Assembly (NCBI GenBank): GCA_012927625.1
Contig: JABBOV010000022.1
Span: forward strand, 1 to 64,000
Direction: 5' to 3'
From: Glaciimonas sp.
Lineage (GTDB): Bacteria; Pseudomonadota; Gammaproteobacteria; Burkholderiales; Burkholderiaceae_D
Length of the DNA stretch: 64,000 bases
The position numbers were made by a program, and so were the translations under genes. Shown here piece by piece: positions 48,585-60,256 of this stretch. Under the pieces are notes generated by a model. It saw only the letters and a program-made list of their open reading frames with translations, had not been told where the DNA came from and did no database searches. The number at the start of each line of letters is the position of its first letter. Position 1 is the stretch's first letter.

Positions 48585-48641
48585 GTAGGGCGGCTGCAAC
48601 CCGCGCGCACTCGGATTTTGCGCGGGTTGCACCCGCCCTAC
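48585..48641. repeat. GTAGGGCGG palindrome (REP-like hairpin)
   Basis: GTAGGGCGG...GCAACCCGCGC pairs with GCGCGGGTTGC...CCGCCCTAC around a short loop, about 20 bp per arm. This is a widespread scattered palindrome type. It lies just downstream of holA and could act as its transcript end. Confidence 0.7.
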
Positions 48642-48666
48642 TTGTTGATTTTTTTGCTGCGTTTTC

Positions 48667-49707
48667 TTAATAACCGCGTGCCACTTTCAGGCCCAGTTGC
48701 AGTAGTGCATCCCAAGCGTCGCCGGAAAACGCCGGGGCGCGCAAGCCTTTGATCATCTTATCGATTTGTGCCGCTTCTTGCAGCGCGGCCTGCAGCGTTG
48801 TCAGCGAGTGTCGCCGCAGCGCCGGCTGCATCAGCTTTTCACGCGGGCCCCAGATCCGGTATTCCTTGAGTAACTGGCCCAGCGCGCGGCCGGAATCGAT
48901 GCCCGACTTGAGCTTGAGCAAGGTGCGGATTTCTTCGCTGACCGCCCACAATACCAGCGGCAGCGCCTCACCTTCGTTTTGCAAGCCCTCCACCATGCGC
49001 GCCAGCCGCAGCGCATCGCCGCCCAGCATCGCTTCATTGAGCTTGAACACGTCATAGCGCGCTACATTCAGCACCGCATCCTGGATTTGCTCGAAACTCA
49101 GTTTGCCCGGTGGATGCAGCAGGCCGAGTTTCTGAATTTCCTGGTGGGCCGCAAGCAAGTTGCCTTCCACTCGATCCGCGATGAAATCGACGCTGTGGCG
49201 CTCGGCGCTCTGTTGTTGCGCAGCCAGCCGGATGCCGATCCAGGCCGGCAGTTGTGCGCGCTCGACCAGCGCAATCTCGATGTACACGCCGGCTTGCTGC
49301 AAGGCGCTGACCCAGGCGGCTTTTTGCGTAGCCCAATCGAGTTTCGGCAGGGTGATGATGGTGACACTGTCGTTATCCCTGCCGCCGGCTTGGGCACTCA
49401 TGGCTGCGGCATATTGCTGCAACGCTTGGCCGCCGTCCTTGCCCGGCTTGCCGGTTGGGATGCGCAGCTCGATTAGTTTCCTGTCGCCGAACAACGATTG
49501 CGACTGGCTGGCGGCGAGCAATTCGCCCCACTTGAAACTGCGTTCCACCGTCAGTACTTCGCGCTCGGAGAAGCCCTGCGCGCGCGCCGTCTTGCGGATT
49601 TTGTCTGCTGCTTCCAGTGCTAACAAGTGCTCGTCGCTGGCCACGACATACAGCGGCGCCAGCGGCTTGGCCAAATGCGCATCGAGCGCATCAGATCGCA
49701 ACTGCAT
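48667..49707 (-). CDS. holA: DNA polymerase III delta subunit
   Basis: 346 residues, normal for HolA. PLYVVASDEHLLALEAADKIRKTARAQGFSEREVLTVE is the typical N-terminal AAA+ domain (degenerate Walker A). NLLAAHQEIQKLGLL and LPLVLWAVSEEIRTLLKL are conserved later blocks. The clamp-loader wrench that opens the beta clamp. It follows lptE by 9 bp, the usual leuS-lptE-holA order. Confidence 0.95.
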   Translation of the reverse strand: MQLRSDALDAHLAKPLAPLYVVASDEHLLALEAADKIRKTARAQGFSEREVLTVERSFKWGELLAASQSQSLFGDRKLIELRIPTGKPGKDGGQALQQYAAAMSAQAGGRDNDSVTIITLPKLDWATQKAAWVSALQQAGVYIEIALVERAQLPAWIGIRLAAQQQSAERHSVDFIADRVEGNLLAAHQEIQKLGLLHPPGKLSFEQIQDAVLNVARYDVFKLNEAMLGGDALRLARMVEGLQNEGEALPLVLWAVSEEIRTLLKLKSGIDSGRALGQLLKEYRIWGPREKLMQPALRRHSLTTLQAALQEAAQIDKMIKGLRAPAFSGDAWDALLQLGLKVARGY

Positions 49708-49716
49708 CGGATGCCC

Positions 49717-50250
49717 TCATTGCGGCGTTTGAGTTTGGGTCTTGGCTTGAATGGCCGACAGCCGCCGCATAATCTGCGCCACCAGATCGGTCTGCATGTC
49801 GCGATACAGCATGGCTTCTTCGCTTTCCTTGGCCAGTGTTTGCGAGTCGTCGTAATTGATGTCGCGCACCAGCCTGATCTCGGTGGGCGCCAGCAATTCA
49901 TTGTTCTGGCCATCCCTGACACGGAATCTGAACACATAAATCAAGGTGTATTCACGCACGCGGCCCTGGGTATTGAGGGATAGCACGGATTTTTCGCGTG
50001 TTTCTGACAAAACATCCAGAATGGCTTCTGCATCCTTGGCGTCAGGCACCACGAGCGTATTGCCAGCGCCCCGAATATTGCGTTTGAGCGTATTGCCCAA
50101 AGTGGAGCTGTCCGCAAAGCCGAGATAAATCGTTTTGAATGGCATTGCCATATCGCTGGCCCCGCGCAAATGAAAGCCACAGGCGGAAAGCATGGCGGCA
50201 ACCAGCAGGCCAAGAGCGTATTTCAGTAGTGCAGGGCGGGCGGGCATCAT
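49717..50250 (-). CDS. lptE: LPS-assembly lipoprotein LptE
   Basis: About 177 residues from ATG 50250. The signal peptide ends in the lipobox LSAC (AAMLSACGFHLRG), with CGFHLRG typical of LptE. LptE plugs the LptD barrel in the outer membrane for LPS insertion. Between leuS (24 bp) and holA (9 bp), an operon common in proteobacteria. The longer frame begins with TTG at 50256. Confidence 0.93.
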   Translation of the reverse strand: MMPARPALLKYALGLLVAAMLSACGFHLRGASDMAMPFKTIYLGFADSSTLGNTLKRNIRGAGNTLVVPDAKDAEAILDVLSETREKSVLSLNTQGRVREYTLIYVFRFRVRDGQNNELLAPTEIRLVRDINYDDSQTLAKESEEAMLYRDMQTDLVAQIMRRLSAIQAKTQTQTPQ

Positions 50251-50274
50251 AAACAATTCCGATAAACGATAAAG

Positions 50275-52998
<2,724 letters not shown>

Positions 52999-53024
52999 TC
53001 ATTCCAGCGCAACCGAGGCGCGGC

Positions 53025-53351
53025 TTAGCGCAGGATCAGTTCCAGCGCCGGTTTTTCACCGTAGTCAGCGTAGCGCTCGTTGATCGCTTCGATGCAAAAA
53101 ATGAGATCGTCGAGAATTTCAGGTGCTTGTTTGCGTAAAAAATCGGCGTGCTGCACTTCGATCCGCAAAACTTCATCCGGCTTCAGACGAAATAACGACA
53201 TGTTGTCATCGTCGCGCAGATAACTCATGCAATCGACCCAGGCATTCATGTTGCGACCATAAAAGTCGGGGAAGCCGAACATGCGCTGGCTTTCGTTATG
53301 AAAAGCCTCCCAGTTGGTGATGGCTTCTCCGTTCAGACTGACTGTCGGCAT
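53025..53351 (-). CDS. Barstar-family ribonuclease inhibitor
   Basis: 108 residues. ITNWEAFHNESQRMFGFPDFYGRNMNAWVDCMSYL is the barstar signature (helix, then the FY.GRN.dAw.D motif). Barstar binds and inhibits barnase-like RNases. No barnase gene is nearby, so it may be a solitary housekeeping relative. 72 bp upstream of leuS in the same direction. Confidence 0.85.
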   Translation of the reverse strand: MPTVSLNGEAITNWEAFHNESQRMFGFPDFYGRNMNAWVDCMSYLRDDDNMSLFRLKPDEVLRIEVQHADFLRKQAPEILDDLIFCIEAINERYADYGEKPALELILR

Positions 53352-53397
53352 CCCGTGAATCTCTTTTATGGTTATAAAATTTGTTGGAGTATGGCAA

Positions 53398-53458
53398 TAA
53401 ATATGGCATTCTCCGCATTATTTTGCTTGTTTTTAATATAATACATAATGCAGTATGT
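53398..53458. repeat. AT-rich intergenic repeat, copy 2
   Basis: Counterpart of 44529-44591. GCATTAT and ATAATGC form a 7-bp inverted pair about 25 bp apart. Located between the barstar gene and exbD. Confidence 0.5.
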
Positions 53459-53474
53459 CATTTTTCCTGACTTA

Positions 53475-53903
53475 TTACTTCGATTCTATCGCTTTTGCAT
53501 CGGTAACGAAGCCGAGTTTGGAGAGGCCGTTGTTCTGTGCTGCCGCCATGACTTGCGCGATGACTTCGTAGCGGGTTTCCTTGTCGGCGCGCAGTTGCAA
53601 CTCGGGCTGCGGCTGCTTCTGCGCAGCGGCCGCAAATTTGGCCGGTAGCCCAGCTTGCGTGATGGCTTGATCGTTCCAGAAAATTTTCCCGGCGGCATTG
53701 ATCGAGAGTGAAATCGTCTCAGGCTTTTCGGGCGCTGCCGCCGATTGCGCGCTGGGCAGATCGAGCTTGATCGCATGCGTGAAGAGCGGCGCCGAAAGAA
53801 TGAAAATCACCAGCAACACCAGCATCACGTCGACCATCGGCGTGACGTTGATTTCTGCCATCGGGGCTTGCGGCCGGTTGTCGTTGAATCCACCGAAAGA
53901 CAT
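53475..53903 (-). CDS. exbD: ExbD/TolR biopolymer transport protein
   Basis: 142 residues from ATG 53903 (MSFGGFNDN...). EINVTPMVDVMLVLLVIFILSAPL is the single transmembrane helix with the functional Asp (VDVMLV). A periplasmic domain follows. With ExbB it uses the proton gradient to power TonB. Last gene of the tonB-exbB-exbD set. Confidence 0.92.
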   Translation of the reverse strand: MSFGGFNDNRPQAPMAEINVTPMVDVMLVLLVIFILSAPLFTHAIKLDLPSAQSAAAPEKPETISLSINAAGKIFWNDQAITQAGLPAKFAAAAQKQPQPELQLRADKETRYEVIAQVMAAAQNNGLSKLGFVTDAKAIESK

Positions 53904-53949
53904 GATTAACTCCAAGATGTGTGACACAGATTATTGTTTAGGCGGCGAT

Positions 53950-54636
53950 TTATTTGCCGACGCGGGTACCGGTGGTCAGATACGCGTGCAAGTCGTGGGC
54001 GAAGGCATCGAGTTCAGCCAGCGTGACTCGGTTGATGCGGGTGAATGCGTTATACGCCAGCACGGCCGGAATCGCGACCACCAGCCCGAGCGCGGTCATG
54101 ATCAGCGCTTCGCCGACCGGCCCGGCAATCTTGTCGATCTGGATAGTGCCGGCAGCCGATATCGCAATCAGCGCATGGTAAATCCCCCACACGGTACCAA
54201 ACAGGCCGATGAAAGGGGCGGTGGAGCCGACCGATGCCAGCAGGGTCAACCCGTTTTCCAGTCGCGACGAAACTCGGTTGATCTCCTGGCGCAAGGTGCG
54301 CGTGATCAGTTCGTTCGGATCGGTGGCAGTATTGAGCGAAACGGCTGTGTCCGTTTGCTGGTGCAAATTGGCAGCTTCGATACCTTGGATGGCGAGCGAA
54401 GTAAAAATATTTTCACTGTCCTGCTGTCGGATGACGCTAACGGCATCCGATAGCGTGGGCGCTTTCCAGAAACCCTGCAGCGCCGATGCGGCCTTGCGGA
54501 TGCGCCATGCACTCCATGCCTTGGACAGGATGTAATACCAACTGCTAATCGACATGAGCAACAAGGCATAGGCGGCGGCGTGGCTAATAGCATCGCCTTG
54601 CGACCAATAGTGGCTGAGTCCGAGGGTTTGATTCAT
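53950..54636 (-). CDS. exbB: ExbB/TolQ (MotA-type) proton channel protein
   Basis: 228 residues, three helices: about 15-37 (AISHAAAYALLLMSISSWYYILS), 130-155 (LTLLASVGSTAPFIGLFGTVWGIYHAL) and 170-195 (IAGPVGEALIMTALGLVVAIPAVLAYNAF). The second and third carry the MotA_ExbB signature. It forms the inner-membrane motor with ExbD. 21 bp after tonB. Confidence 0.93.
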   Translation of the reverse strand: MNQTLGLSHYWSQGDAISHAAAYALLLMSISSWYYILSKAWSAWRIRKAASALQGFWKAPTLSDAVSVIRQQDSENIFTSLAIQGIEAANLHQQTDTAVSLNTATDPNELITRTLRQEINRVSSRLENGLTLLASVGSTAPFIGLFGTVWGIYHALIAISAAGTIQIDKIAGPVGEALIMTALGLVVAIPAVLAYNAFTRINRVTLAELDAFAHDLHAYLTTGTRVGK

Positions 54637-54657
54637 GATGGCTTGGATGAAATTGCG

Positions 54658-55365
54658 TTAATCCTGCAGTGTATAGGGAATGGAAATCTCATACCATTCG
54701 GCAATCGGTTTTCCGTCTTGGGTGGCGGGCACAAATCGCCAGTCTTGTGCCGCCGAAAGCGCAGACTGATCGAGCAGCGGGTAACCGCTGGATTGTTTGA
54801 TGCGCACGGTACCGGCAGTGCCGCCGGCATTGACCAGCACGCGCAGCACAACGGTGCCTTGCTCATTGTAACGGCGCGACATCAGCGGGTAATCGGGCTT
54901 GCGATTGCGGGCCGCATAGGTGGCAGGAATCGAGACCCCGGTTTGGGCCGCAATCGGCGCTGCTTCAGGCGCGGCTGCGGGTGGCGTGCTCAAAAGGCGG
55001 CTTGCTGTGGCGGATGGCTCTGGCGGGTCGATTTGCTGCTGCGGCTGTGGCACTGTGGCCGGCGGGTGGAATGTCTGCGGCACGTGCGGAGCCGATTTTG
55101 GTGCGGCAGCTGGCAGCCGGGAGGGGCTTTTTTGGCGCTGCGCGGGTTGTCGTGGTGTTGGCGGCGCGCTGTTCCTGGCCTGCGGTGGCGCTGTCGGCTT
55201 GGCGGCCGGTTGACCCAGGGCGACGATCAGGATCGGATCAGAATGGTCCGGTCTGGCTGGCATCGTCAGCCAGGCTGTCGCCGCTGCAATCAGTGCCAGA
55301 TGCAGCACTGTTGCGCCCAGTAGCGCGACAATCGCGGCGCGCTGCGGATTCTTGCGGGGGTTCAT
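54658..55365 (-). CDS. tonB: TonB energy-transducing protein
   Basis: 235 residues. One N-terminal membrane helix (residues about 10-34, AIVALLGATVLHLALIAAATAWLT), a Pro/Ala-rich periplasm-spanning linker (about 45-130), and a C-terminal TonB domain (PDYPLMSRRYNEQGTVVLRVLVNAGGTAG..., DWRFVPA). Links the ExbBD motor to outer-membrane receptors. First gene of the set. Confidence 0.92.
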   Translation of the reverse strand: MNPRKNPQRAAIVALLGATVLHLALIAAATAWLTMPARPDHSDPILIVALGQPAAKPTAPPQARNSAPPTPRQPAQRQKSPSRLPAAAPKSAPHVPQTFHPPATVPQPQQQIDPPEPSATASRLLSTPPAAAPEAAPIAAQTGVSIPATYAARNRKPDYPLMSRRYNEQGTVVLRVLVNAGGTAGTVRIKQSSGYPLLDQSALSAAQDWRFVPATQDGKPIAEWYEISIPYTLQD

Positions 55366-55401
55366 CGGTAGTCATTGGCGAAATCGGCATGCGCCTGTCT
55401 C

Positions 55402-56208
55402 TTAGCGCAGTCCGAGCACATCCTGCATGTCGTACAGGCCAGTGGATTTATGGGCTAGAAAACGCGCCGCCCGCAACGATCCGTGCGCATAAGTTATGCG
55501 ACTGGAAGATTTGTGTGTGATTTCGATCCGTTCGCCAATGCCGGCAAACAGCACGGTATGGTCACCGACGATATCGCCGCCGCGAATGCTGGCGAAGCCG
55601 ATTGAGGATGGGTCGCGGGGGCCGGTGATGCCTTCACGCGCATATACCGCGCATTCATCCAGGTTGCGTCCGAGCGCGCTGGCGATGACTTCGCCCATCT
55701 TCAGTGCAGTGCCGGACGGCGCATCCACCTTGTGCCGGTGATGCGCTTCGATGATTTCGATGTCGTAGCCTTCGGCAAAGCTTTTAGCTGCCATTTCGAG
55801 CAACTTCATCGTTACGTTGACACCGACGCTCATGTTAGGCGCGGACATGATGGCGATTTTTTGGGAAGCGGCAAGGATTGCTGCTTTGCCGGCTTCGTCG
55901 AAACCGGTAGTGCCGATAATCATCTTGATGCCGTGCGCAGCGCAGTATTCCAGATGCTTGAGGGTGCCTTCCGGGCGGGTGAAGTCAATCAGGTATTCTG
56001 CTTCGGCCAAGCCCTTGGCTAGATCGGATTCGATCAATACGCCTCGCGGTGTGCCCAGAAAAGCGCTGGCATCGGTGCCTATGTCGGTCGCCTGCGCGAT
56101 GTCCAATGCGCCGGTTAAAGTGGCGTCAGCGGCGTTGTGAATGGCTTCAATCAGCATCCGGCCCATACGGCCGGATGCACCGGCGACGGCGATTTTCATT
56201 GGATTCAT
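55402..56208 (-). CDS. dapB: 4-hydroxy-tetrahydrodipicolinate reductase
   Basis: 268 residues from ATG 56208 ([18 protein letters not shown]). The NAD(P)-binding GASGRMG motif, [18 protein letters not shown], and the catalytic [20 protein letters not shown] with HHRHK are present. Lysine and meso-diaminopimelate synthesis. A TTG codon at 56223 extends the frame but no ribosome site supports it. It follows bamE by 15 bp. Confidence 0.96.
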   Translation of the reverse strand: MNPMKIAVAGASGRMGRMLIEAIHNAADATLTGALDIAQATDIGTDASAFLGTPRGVLIESDLAKGLAEAEYLIDFTRPEGTLKHLEYCAAHGIKMIIGTTGFDEAGKAAILAASQKIAIMSAPNMSVGVNVTMKLLEMAAKSFAEGYDIEIIEAHHRHKVDAPSGTALKMGEVIASALGRNLDECAVYAREGITGPRDPSSIGFASIRGGDIVGDHTVLFAGIGERIEITHKSSSRITYAHGSLRAARFLAHKSTGLYDMQDVLGLR

Positions 56209-56223
56209 GCGATTTTCAGGCAA

Positions 56224-56823
56224 TTATTGAGGGACGGCCGCGCTGGGGGGAGCTGTTTTGGGCGCAACCGCTTCGGGCTCCTTGTCCTTTGGCGCGCTGC
56301 CGGCTATGCGCGACAGGTAATCCTCTTCGGTAGGCAAATCGCCACCTTCGAAGCGTTCCACCAGATTGTCCTTGAAGTACACAGTCACGCGGCTGGCGGT
56401 GACTTCGCCGTTGCCCTTCTGCATTCGAAACGGATAATACCAGCGGTCGTCGTGGAAAATATCGCTCAACATTGGGGTGCCCAGCACGAAGCGCACCTGA
56501 TCGCGCGTCATGCCTTCCTTGAGTTGCGCTATCATTTCTTTCGAGACGAAGTTGCCCTGCTGAACATCGATCTTGTAGGGGGAGAAAACGCCCAGTACAC
56601 GCGCAATGCCGGTCGGGCCGCTGATCCGGGTACCGGTGGCGGCGTCAAGCGTCGCCGCCGCAGCGCTTTGGCTCGGGGCCGCATCGCTTGTCTTCGCCCG
56701 GGCCACGGGCGCATCATCCATTAGCGGATTCTTGGAAGCGCATCCTGCCAGAGCCAGACATACGCTACCAATTAGCAGGAAAGCATGGAAAAATGGGGAG
56801 CGGGGGGAGTGCAACAATCGCAT
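56224..56823 (-). CDS. bamE: Outer-membrane assembly lipoprotein BamE
   Basis: 199 residues. Signal peptide with lipobox LAGC (LALAGCASKNPL). The SmpA/OmlA domain spans about 85-165 with YKIDVQQGNFVSKEMIAQLKEGMTRDQV and LGTPMLSDIFHDDRWYYPFRM. The C-terminal 30 residues are Pro/Ala-rich. BamE stabilises BamA-BamD. Divergent from fur, a common proteobacterial arrangement. Confidence 0.95.
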   Translation of the reverse strand: MRLLHSPRSPFFHAFLLIGSVCLALAGCASKNPLMDDAPVARAKTSDAAPSQSAAAATLDAATGTRISGPTGIARVLGVFSPYKIDVQQGNFVSKEMIAQLKEGMTRDQVRFVLGTPMLSDIFHDDRWYYPFRMQKGNGEVTASRVTVYFKDNLVERFEGGDLPTEEDYLSRIAGSAPKDKEPEAVAPKTAPPSAAVPQ

Positions 56824-56961
56824 AAGTATCTCAATTCAATTGTGCTAAAGCACGCTATGATAAAACAGAACTGCCCGAATCTTACCTGAAGCGGCTGATT
56901 AACTCATCGCAAGTATGCGTATCGGATGCATGCATTGTCAGTCCACGTTATGATTTCATCC

Positions 56962-57399
56962 ATGAACAAGAACAATAATCCAAATGATTTAAAAGCCAGC
57001 GGTCTGAAGGCAACTTTGCCGCGTCTGAAAATTCTGGATATTTTTCAGAATAGCGCAGTACGCCACCTGACGGCCGAAGATGTGTACAAGATATTACTGA
57101 TTGAAAATATGGATGTCGGTCTGGCAACCGTTTATAGGGTATTGACGCAATTTGAACAAGCTGGATTACTCAATCGCAACCATTTTGAGACCGGTAAAGC
57201 CATTTTTGAACTTAACCAAGGCTCGCATCACGATCATCTGGTCTGTTTGGATTGCGGCCGGGTGGAAGAGTTCTACGATGAAGAAATTGAGAAACGCCAG
57301 CAAAAAATCGCTGTAGAACGCGGTTTTCATATCGCCGAGCATGCGTTGGCGCTGTACAGCAATTGCATCAAGCCCGATTGCCCGCATCGCACCAAATAA
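56962..57399 (+). CDS. fur: Ferric uptake regulator Fur
   Basis: 145 residues from ATG 56962 ([21 protein letters not shown]). The winged-helix domain ends with [19 protein letters not shown]. Metal ligands are seen in [18 protein letters not shown], and a second Cys pair in [11 protein letters not shown]. Fe(II)-dependent repressor of iron uptake, fitting the nearby tonB-exbBD genes. An upstream ATG at 56926 is possible but less typical. Confidence 0.96.
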   Translation: MNKNNNPNDLKASGLKATLPRLKILDIFQNSAVRHLTAEDVYKILLIENMDVGLATVYRVLTQFEQAGLLNRNHFETGKAIFELNQGSHHDHLVCLDCGRVEEFYDEEIEKRQQKIAVERGFHIAEHALALYSNCIKPDCPHRTK

Positions 57400-57420
57400 C
57401 ATAGAGCGTGTCTGGCGAGT

Positions 57421-58440
57421 TTATTGACTAAGCGCATGCGACAGCAGTTTGGCGGTGATGTTTACCATCGGTATCACGCGCTCATACGCCATGCGGGTCG
57501 GCCCGATTACACCCAGAGTGCCAACTACGCGACCGTTGACTTCATAGGGGGCGGTGACGATGCTGGTGTCGTCCATCGGCATCAGTTGCGATTCGCCGCC
57601 TATGAAAATCTGCACTCCGCTAGCCTTGCTGGAAATATTGAGTAGTTGCATCAGGCTGGTTTTTTGCTCGAACATGTCGAACAGTTTGCGCAGCGAATTC
57701 ATATTGGCCGCCAGATCGCCCACGTGCAGCAGGTTACGCTCGCCCGAGATCACCATATCTTCGCTGTCATCCGCCATCGCTTCGCTGCCGGCCTCCACTG
57801 CGGCCTGCATCAGGCGCGTCATGTCGTCGCGCAGGCTGCGCAATTCGTTTTGCAGCCGTTCGCGCACCTCATCGAAACTCAGCCCACCGTAATTTTGATT
57901 GATGTAATTAGCAGCTTGCACCAATTGCGCCGGAGTGTAATCAACGTCCGTTAGTAGCAGGCGGTTCTGCACATCGCCGCTCGGGCTGACGATGACTAAC
58001 AGCACCCGTTTATCGGACAGGCGCAAAAATTCGATCTGCTGAAACACCGATTCGTGCCGCGGTGTCAGCACTACACCGGCGAATTGCGACAGCGAAGACA
58101 GCACTTGGGCGGCATTGGCAATGATTTTTTGCGGCGATTTTCTGGACAGTGTGGTGCGCATCCGGGACTCGACCGCGGCTTCGTCGAAAGCTTGCAACGT
58201 CAATAAGGTATCGACGAAGACTCGATAGCCGCGTGGCGTTGGCACCCGGCCGGCCGAGGTGTGCGGACTGGCGATGAAGCCCATCTCCTCCAGGTCGGAC
58301 ATAACGTTGCGGATGGTGGCCGGCGACAAATCCAGCCCCGATAGTTTCGACAAGGCACGCGAGCCGATCGGCTGACCGTCGGCGATATAGCGCTCGACCA
58401 GGGCCTTGAGCAGAGTTTGTGCGCGAATATCGAATTGCAT
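57421..58440 (-). CDS. hrcA: Heat-shock repressor HrcA
   Basis: 339 residues. The N-terminal winged helix ([27 protein letters not shown]..., [18 protein letters not shown]) and [18 protein letters not shown] are diagnostic. HrcA represses groE/dnaK operons by binding CIRCE, stabilised by GroEL. Convergent with fur and divergent from the HAD/nadK region; part of the hrcA-nadK-recN-hemH-grpE cluster. Confidence 0.96.
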   Translation of the reverse strand: MQFDIRAQTLLKALVERYIADGQPIGSRALSKLSGLDLSPATIRNVMSDLEEMGFIASPHTSAGRVPTPRGYRVFVDTLLTLQAFDEAAVESRMRTTLSRKSPQKIIANAAQVLSSLSQFAGVVLTPRHESVFQQIEFLRLSDKRVLLVIVSPSGDVQNRLLLTDVDYTPAQLVQAANYINQNYGGLSFDEVRERLQNELRSLRDDMTRLMQAAVEAGSEAMADDSEDMVISGERNLLHVGDLAANMNSLRKLFDMFEQKTSLMQLLNISSKASGVQIFIGGESQLMPMDDTSIVTAPYEVNGRVVGTLGVIGPTRMAYERVIPMVNITAKLLSHALSQ

Positions 58441-58511
58441 AGGTTTATATGGAGCAAGTAAATAGATACATTGGAACAGCGGTTATAACTAACCAGTTGC
58501 TGTCGGCAATA

Positions 58512-59228
58512 TTATGCGCCCATCGCGTTAATCAGCCAGTGGTCGAGTTCGTACAGCGTGGTGCAGACCGCATCCGGGCGGCACTGTTCGGGCAAACGGC
58601 GCTCAAAACGGTTCATCCAGACCCCATGCATTCCGGCATTTTGTGCACCCTGGACATCCAGCATCAGGTCGTCGCCTACATACACCGCTTGCTGCGGCGG
58701 GATGTCGAGGGCGGCGCAGGCCGCATGAAAAATCTGCGGGTCGGGTTTGGCGCGACCGAAACGGTGTGCTGCAATCGAGGTCTGGAAATGGTGCGCGATG
58801 CCGATAGCTTGCAAATCGGCAAAACCGTTCGAGATCGAGCCCACTGCCAGCCGCGTGTTGAGCTTGGCCAGTCCCGGCAGCACATCCGCAAAGGGCGTCA
58901 CGGCATTGCGGGCATTGGAAAAAACACCCATCGCATGGTCCACCAAGGCAACATCCGCGCCCACTTGGTGGAAGGCATCGCTCAAGGTCTTGTGGCGCAA
59001 GCCCCAGAGATCGATTTGGTAACGTGGCTCAATTTGCATCAGTTCTTGCCGGCGGGAGCGCAGCAGGTTGATTGAATAGCGCTCGGCTACAGCCGGGGCG
59101 TGCTTGAGCAGCCATTCGTGTAACACTTTTTCAGCCTGCTCAATCACAGGCGTGATCGGCCACAAGGTGTCATCAAGGTCGAACAGCACAGCTTTGATCG
59201 GCGTTTTCAAAATCGTTATCTTTCCCAT
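58512..59228 (-). CDS. HAD-family hydrolase
   Basis: 238 residues. VLFDLDDTLW supplies the nucleophilic and acid Asp pair (motif I), GSISNGF the Ser motif II, RFGRAKPDPQIF the Lys motif III and VYVGDDLMLDVQGAQNAGM the motif IV. A C1-type cap lies between motifs I and II. Probably a phosphatase for small phosphorylated metabolites; the substrate is unknown. Confidence 0.88.
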   Translation of the reverse strand: MGKITILKTPIKAVLFDLDDTLWPITPVIEQAEKVLHEWLLKHAPAVAERYSINLLRSRRQELMQIEPRYQIDLWGLRHKTLSDAFHQVGADVALVDHAMGVFSNARNAVTPFADVLPGLAKLNTRLAVGSISNGFADLQAIGIAHHFQTSIAAHRFGRAKPDPQIFHAACAALDIPPQQAVYVGDDLMLDVQGAQNAGMHGVWMNRFERRLPEQCRPDAVCTTLYELDHWLINAMGA

Positions 59229-59298
59229 GCTTCAAGTGATGCTTGAATTATGGTCTAATCTGTAAATATCGTCCTTACTCACCTCCAGTCCACTCAAT

Positions 59299-60192
59299 AT
59301 GCCTTTAGCGCCAAAAACAATCGCTGTTATAGGCAAGCCCCAGGCTCCCGGCATCGCCCAATCGTTGTCCCGAATCGCACATTTTTTCGATGATGCAGGG
59401 TATACCGTGGTGCTGGAAGCCGAAACCGCGCGCGATGTTGAACTGGCCGGTTTTGCAGCAATGACGCCGGCAGAAATCGGCCGGCATGCCGATGTTGCGA
59501 TTGTGGTCGGCGGTGACGGCACCATGCTGGGCATCGCGCGTCAGTTGGCTCCTTACGATGTACCGCTGATTGGGATCAATCAGGGCCGGCTGGGCTTCAT
59601 GGCCGACATTCCGCTTGATGGCATGCTGCCGGTGTTGGCTGGCATGCTGGCAGGAAACTATGAAATAGAACTTCGCAGCCTGTTGGAAGGGTGCGTAATG
59701 CGCGATGGCGAAAGCATTTTTTCCGCCCTGGCGTTCAACGATGTGGTGGTGTCGCGCGGCGCCGGCGCCGGCATGGTCGAGTTGCGGGTCGAGGTTGATG
59801 GCCACTTCATGTACAACCAGCGCTCCGATGGTTTGATCGTCTCCACGCCGACCGGTTCTACCGCGTATTCGTTATCGGCTGGCGGGCCGTTGCTGCATCC
59901 CAGTCTGGGCGGCATTGTGTTGGTGCCAATTGCTCCGCACGCGTTGTCGAATCGCCCGATTGTGATACCCGATTCGAGTGAAATCATGATCGAAGTCGTC
60001 AGCGGCCGCGATACCAGCGTCAACTTCGACATGCAGTCCTTTGCCAGCATATTGCTGCACGACCGTATCCATATCAAGCGTTCCACCCACCGCATCACCT
60101 TCATGCATCCGCAAGGCTGGAATTATTACGATACCCTGCGCGAAAAATTGCACTGGAACGAATATCCATCCGCCGAAGGGCAGTTAACTTAA
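59299..60192 (+). CDS. nadK: NAD kinase
   Basis: 297 residues. [13 protein letters not shown] contains the GGDG motif, [13 protein letters not shown] the following conserved block, and [30 protein letters not shown] the NAD-binding site. Makes NADP from NAD and ATP. Divergent from the HAD gene and 64 bp before recN. Confidence 0.96.
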   Translation: MPLAPKTIAVIGKPQAPGIAQSLSRIAHFFDDAGYTVVLEAETARDVELAGFAAMTPAEIGRHADVAIVVGGDGTMLGIARQLAPYDVPLIGINQGRLGFMADIPLDGMLPVLAGMLAGNYEIELRSLLEGCVMRDGESIFSALAFNDVVVSRGAGAGMVELRVEVDGHFMYNQRSDGLIVSTPTGSTAYSLSAGGPLLHPSLGGIVLVPIAPHALSNRPIVIPDSSEIMIEVVSGRDTSVNFDMQSFASILLHDRIHIKRSTHRITFMHPQGWNYYDTLREKLHWNEYPSAEGQLT

Positions 60193-60256
60193 ACTGCGCT
60201 AAATTGCGGTTTTCACGTCAATCCAGCAGTCAGTCTTACATTCTCCAGGTACCACC

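Noticed and set aside
53025-53351. Barnase-barstar toxin-antitoxin pair
   Set aside because: Only the barstar-like protein is present; neighbours are leuS and exbD.
56824-56961. Fur box between bamE and fur
   Set aside because: No convincing 19-bp palindrome of the GATAATGATAATCATTATC type was found.
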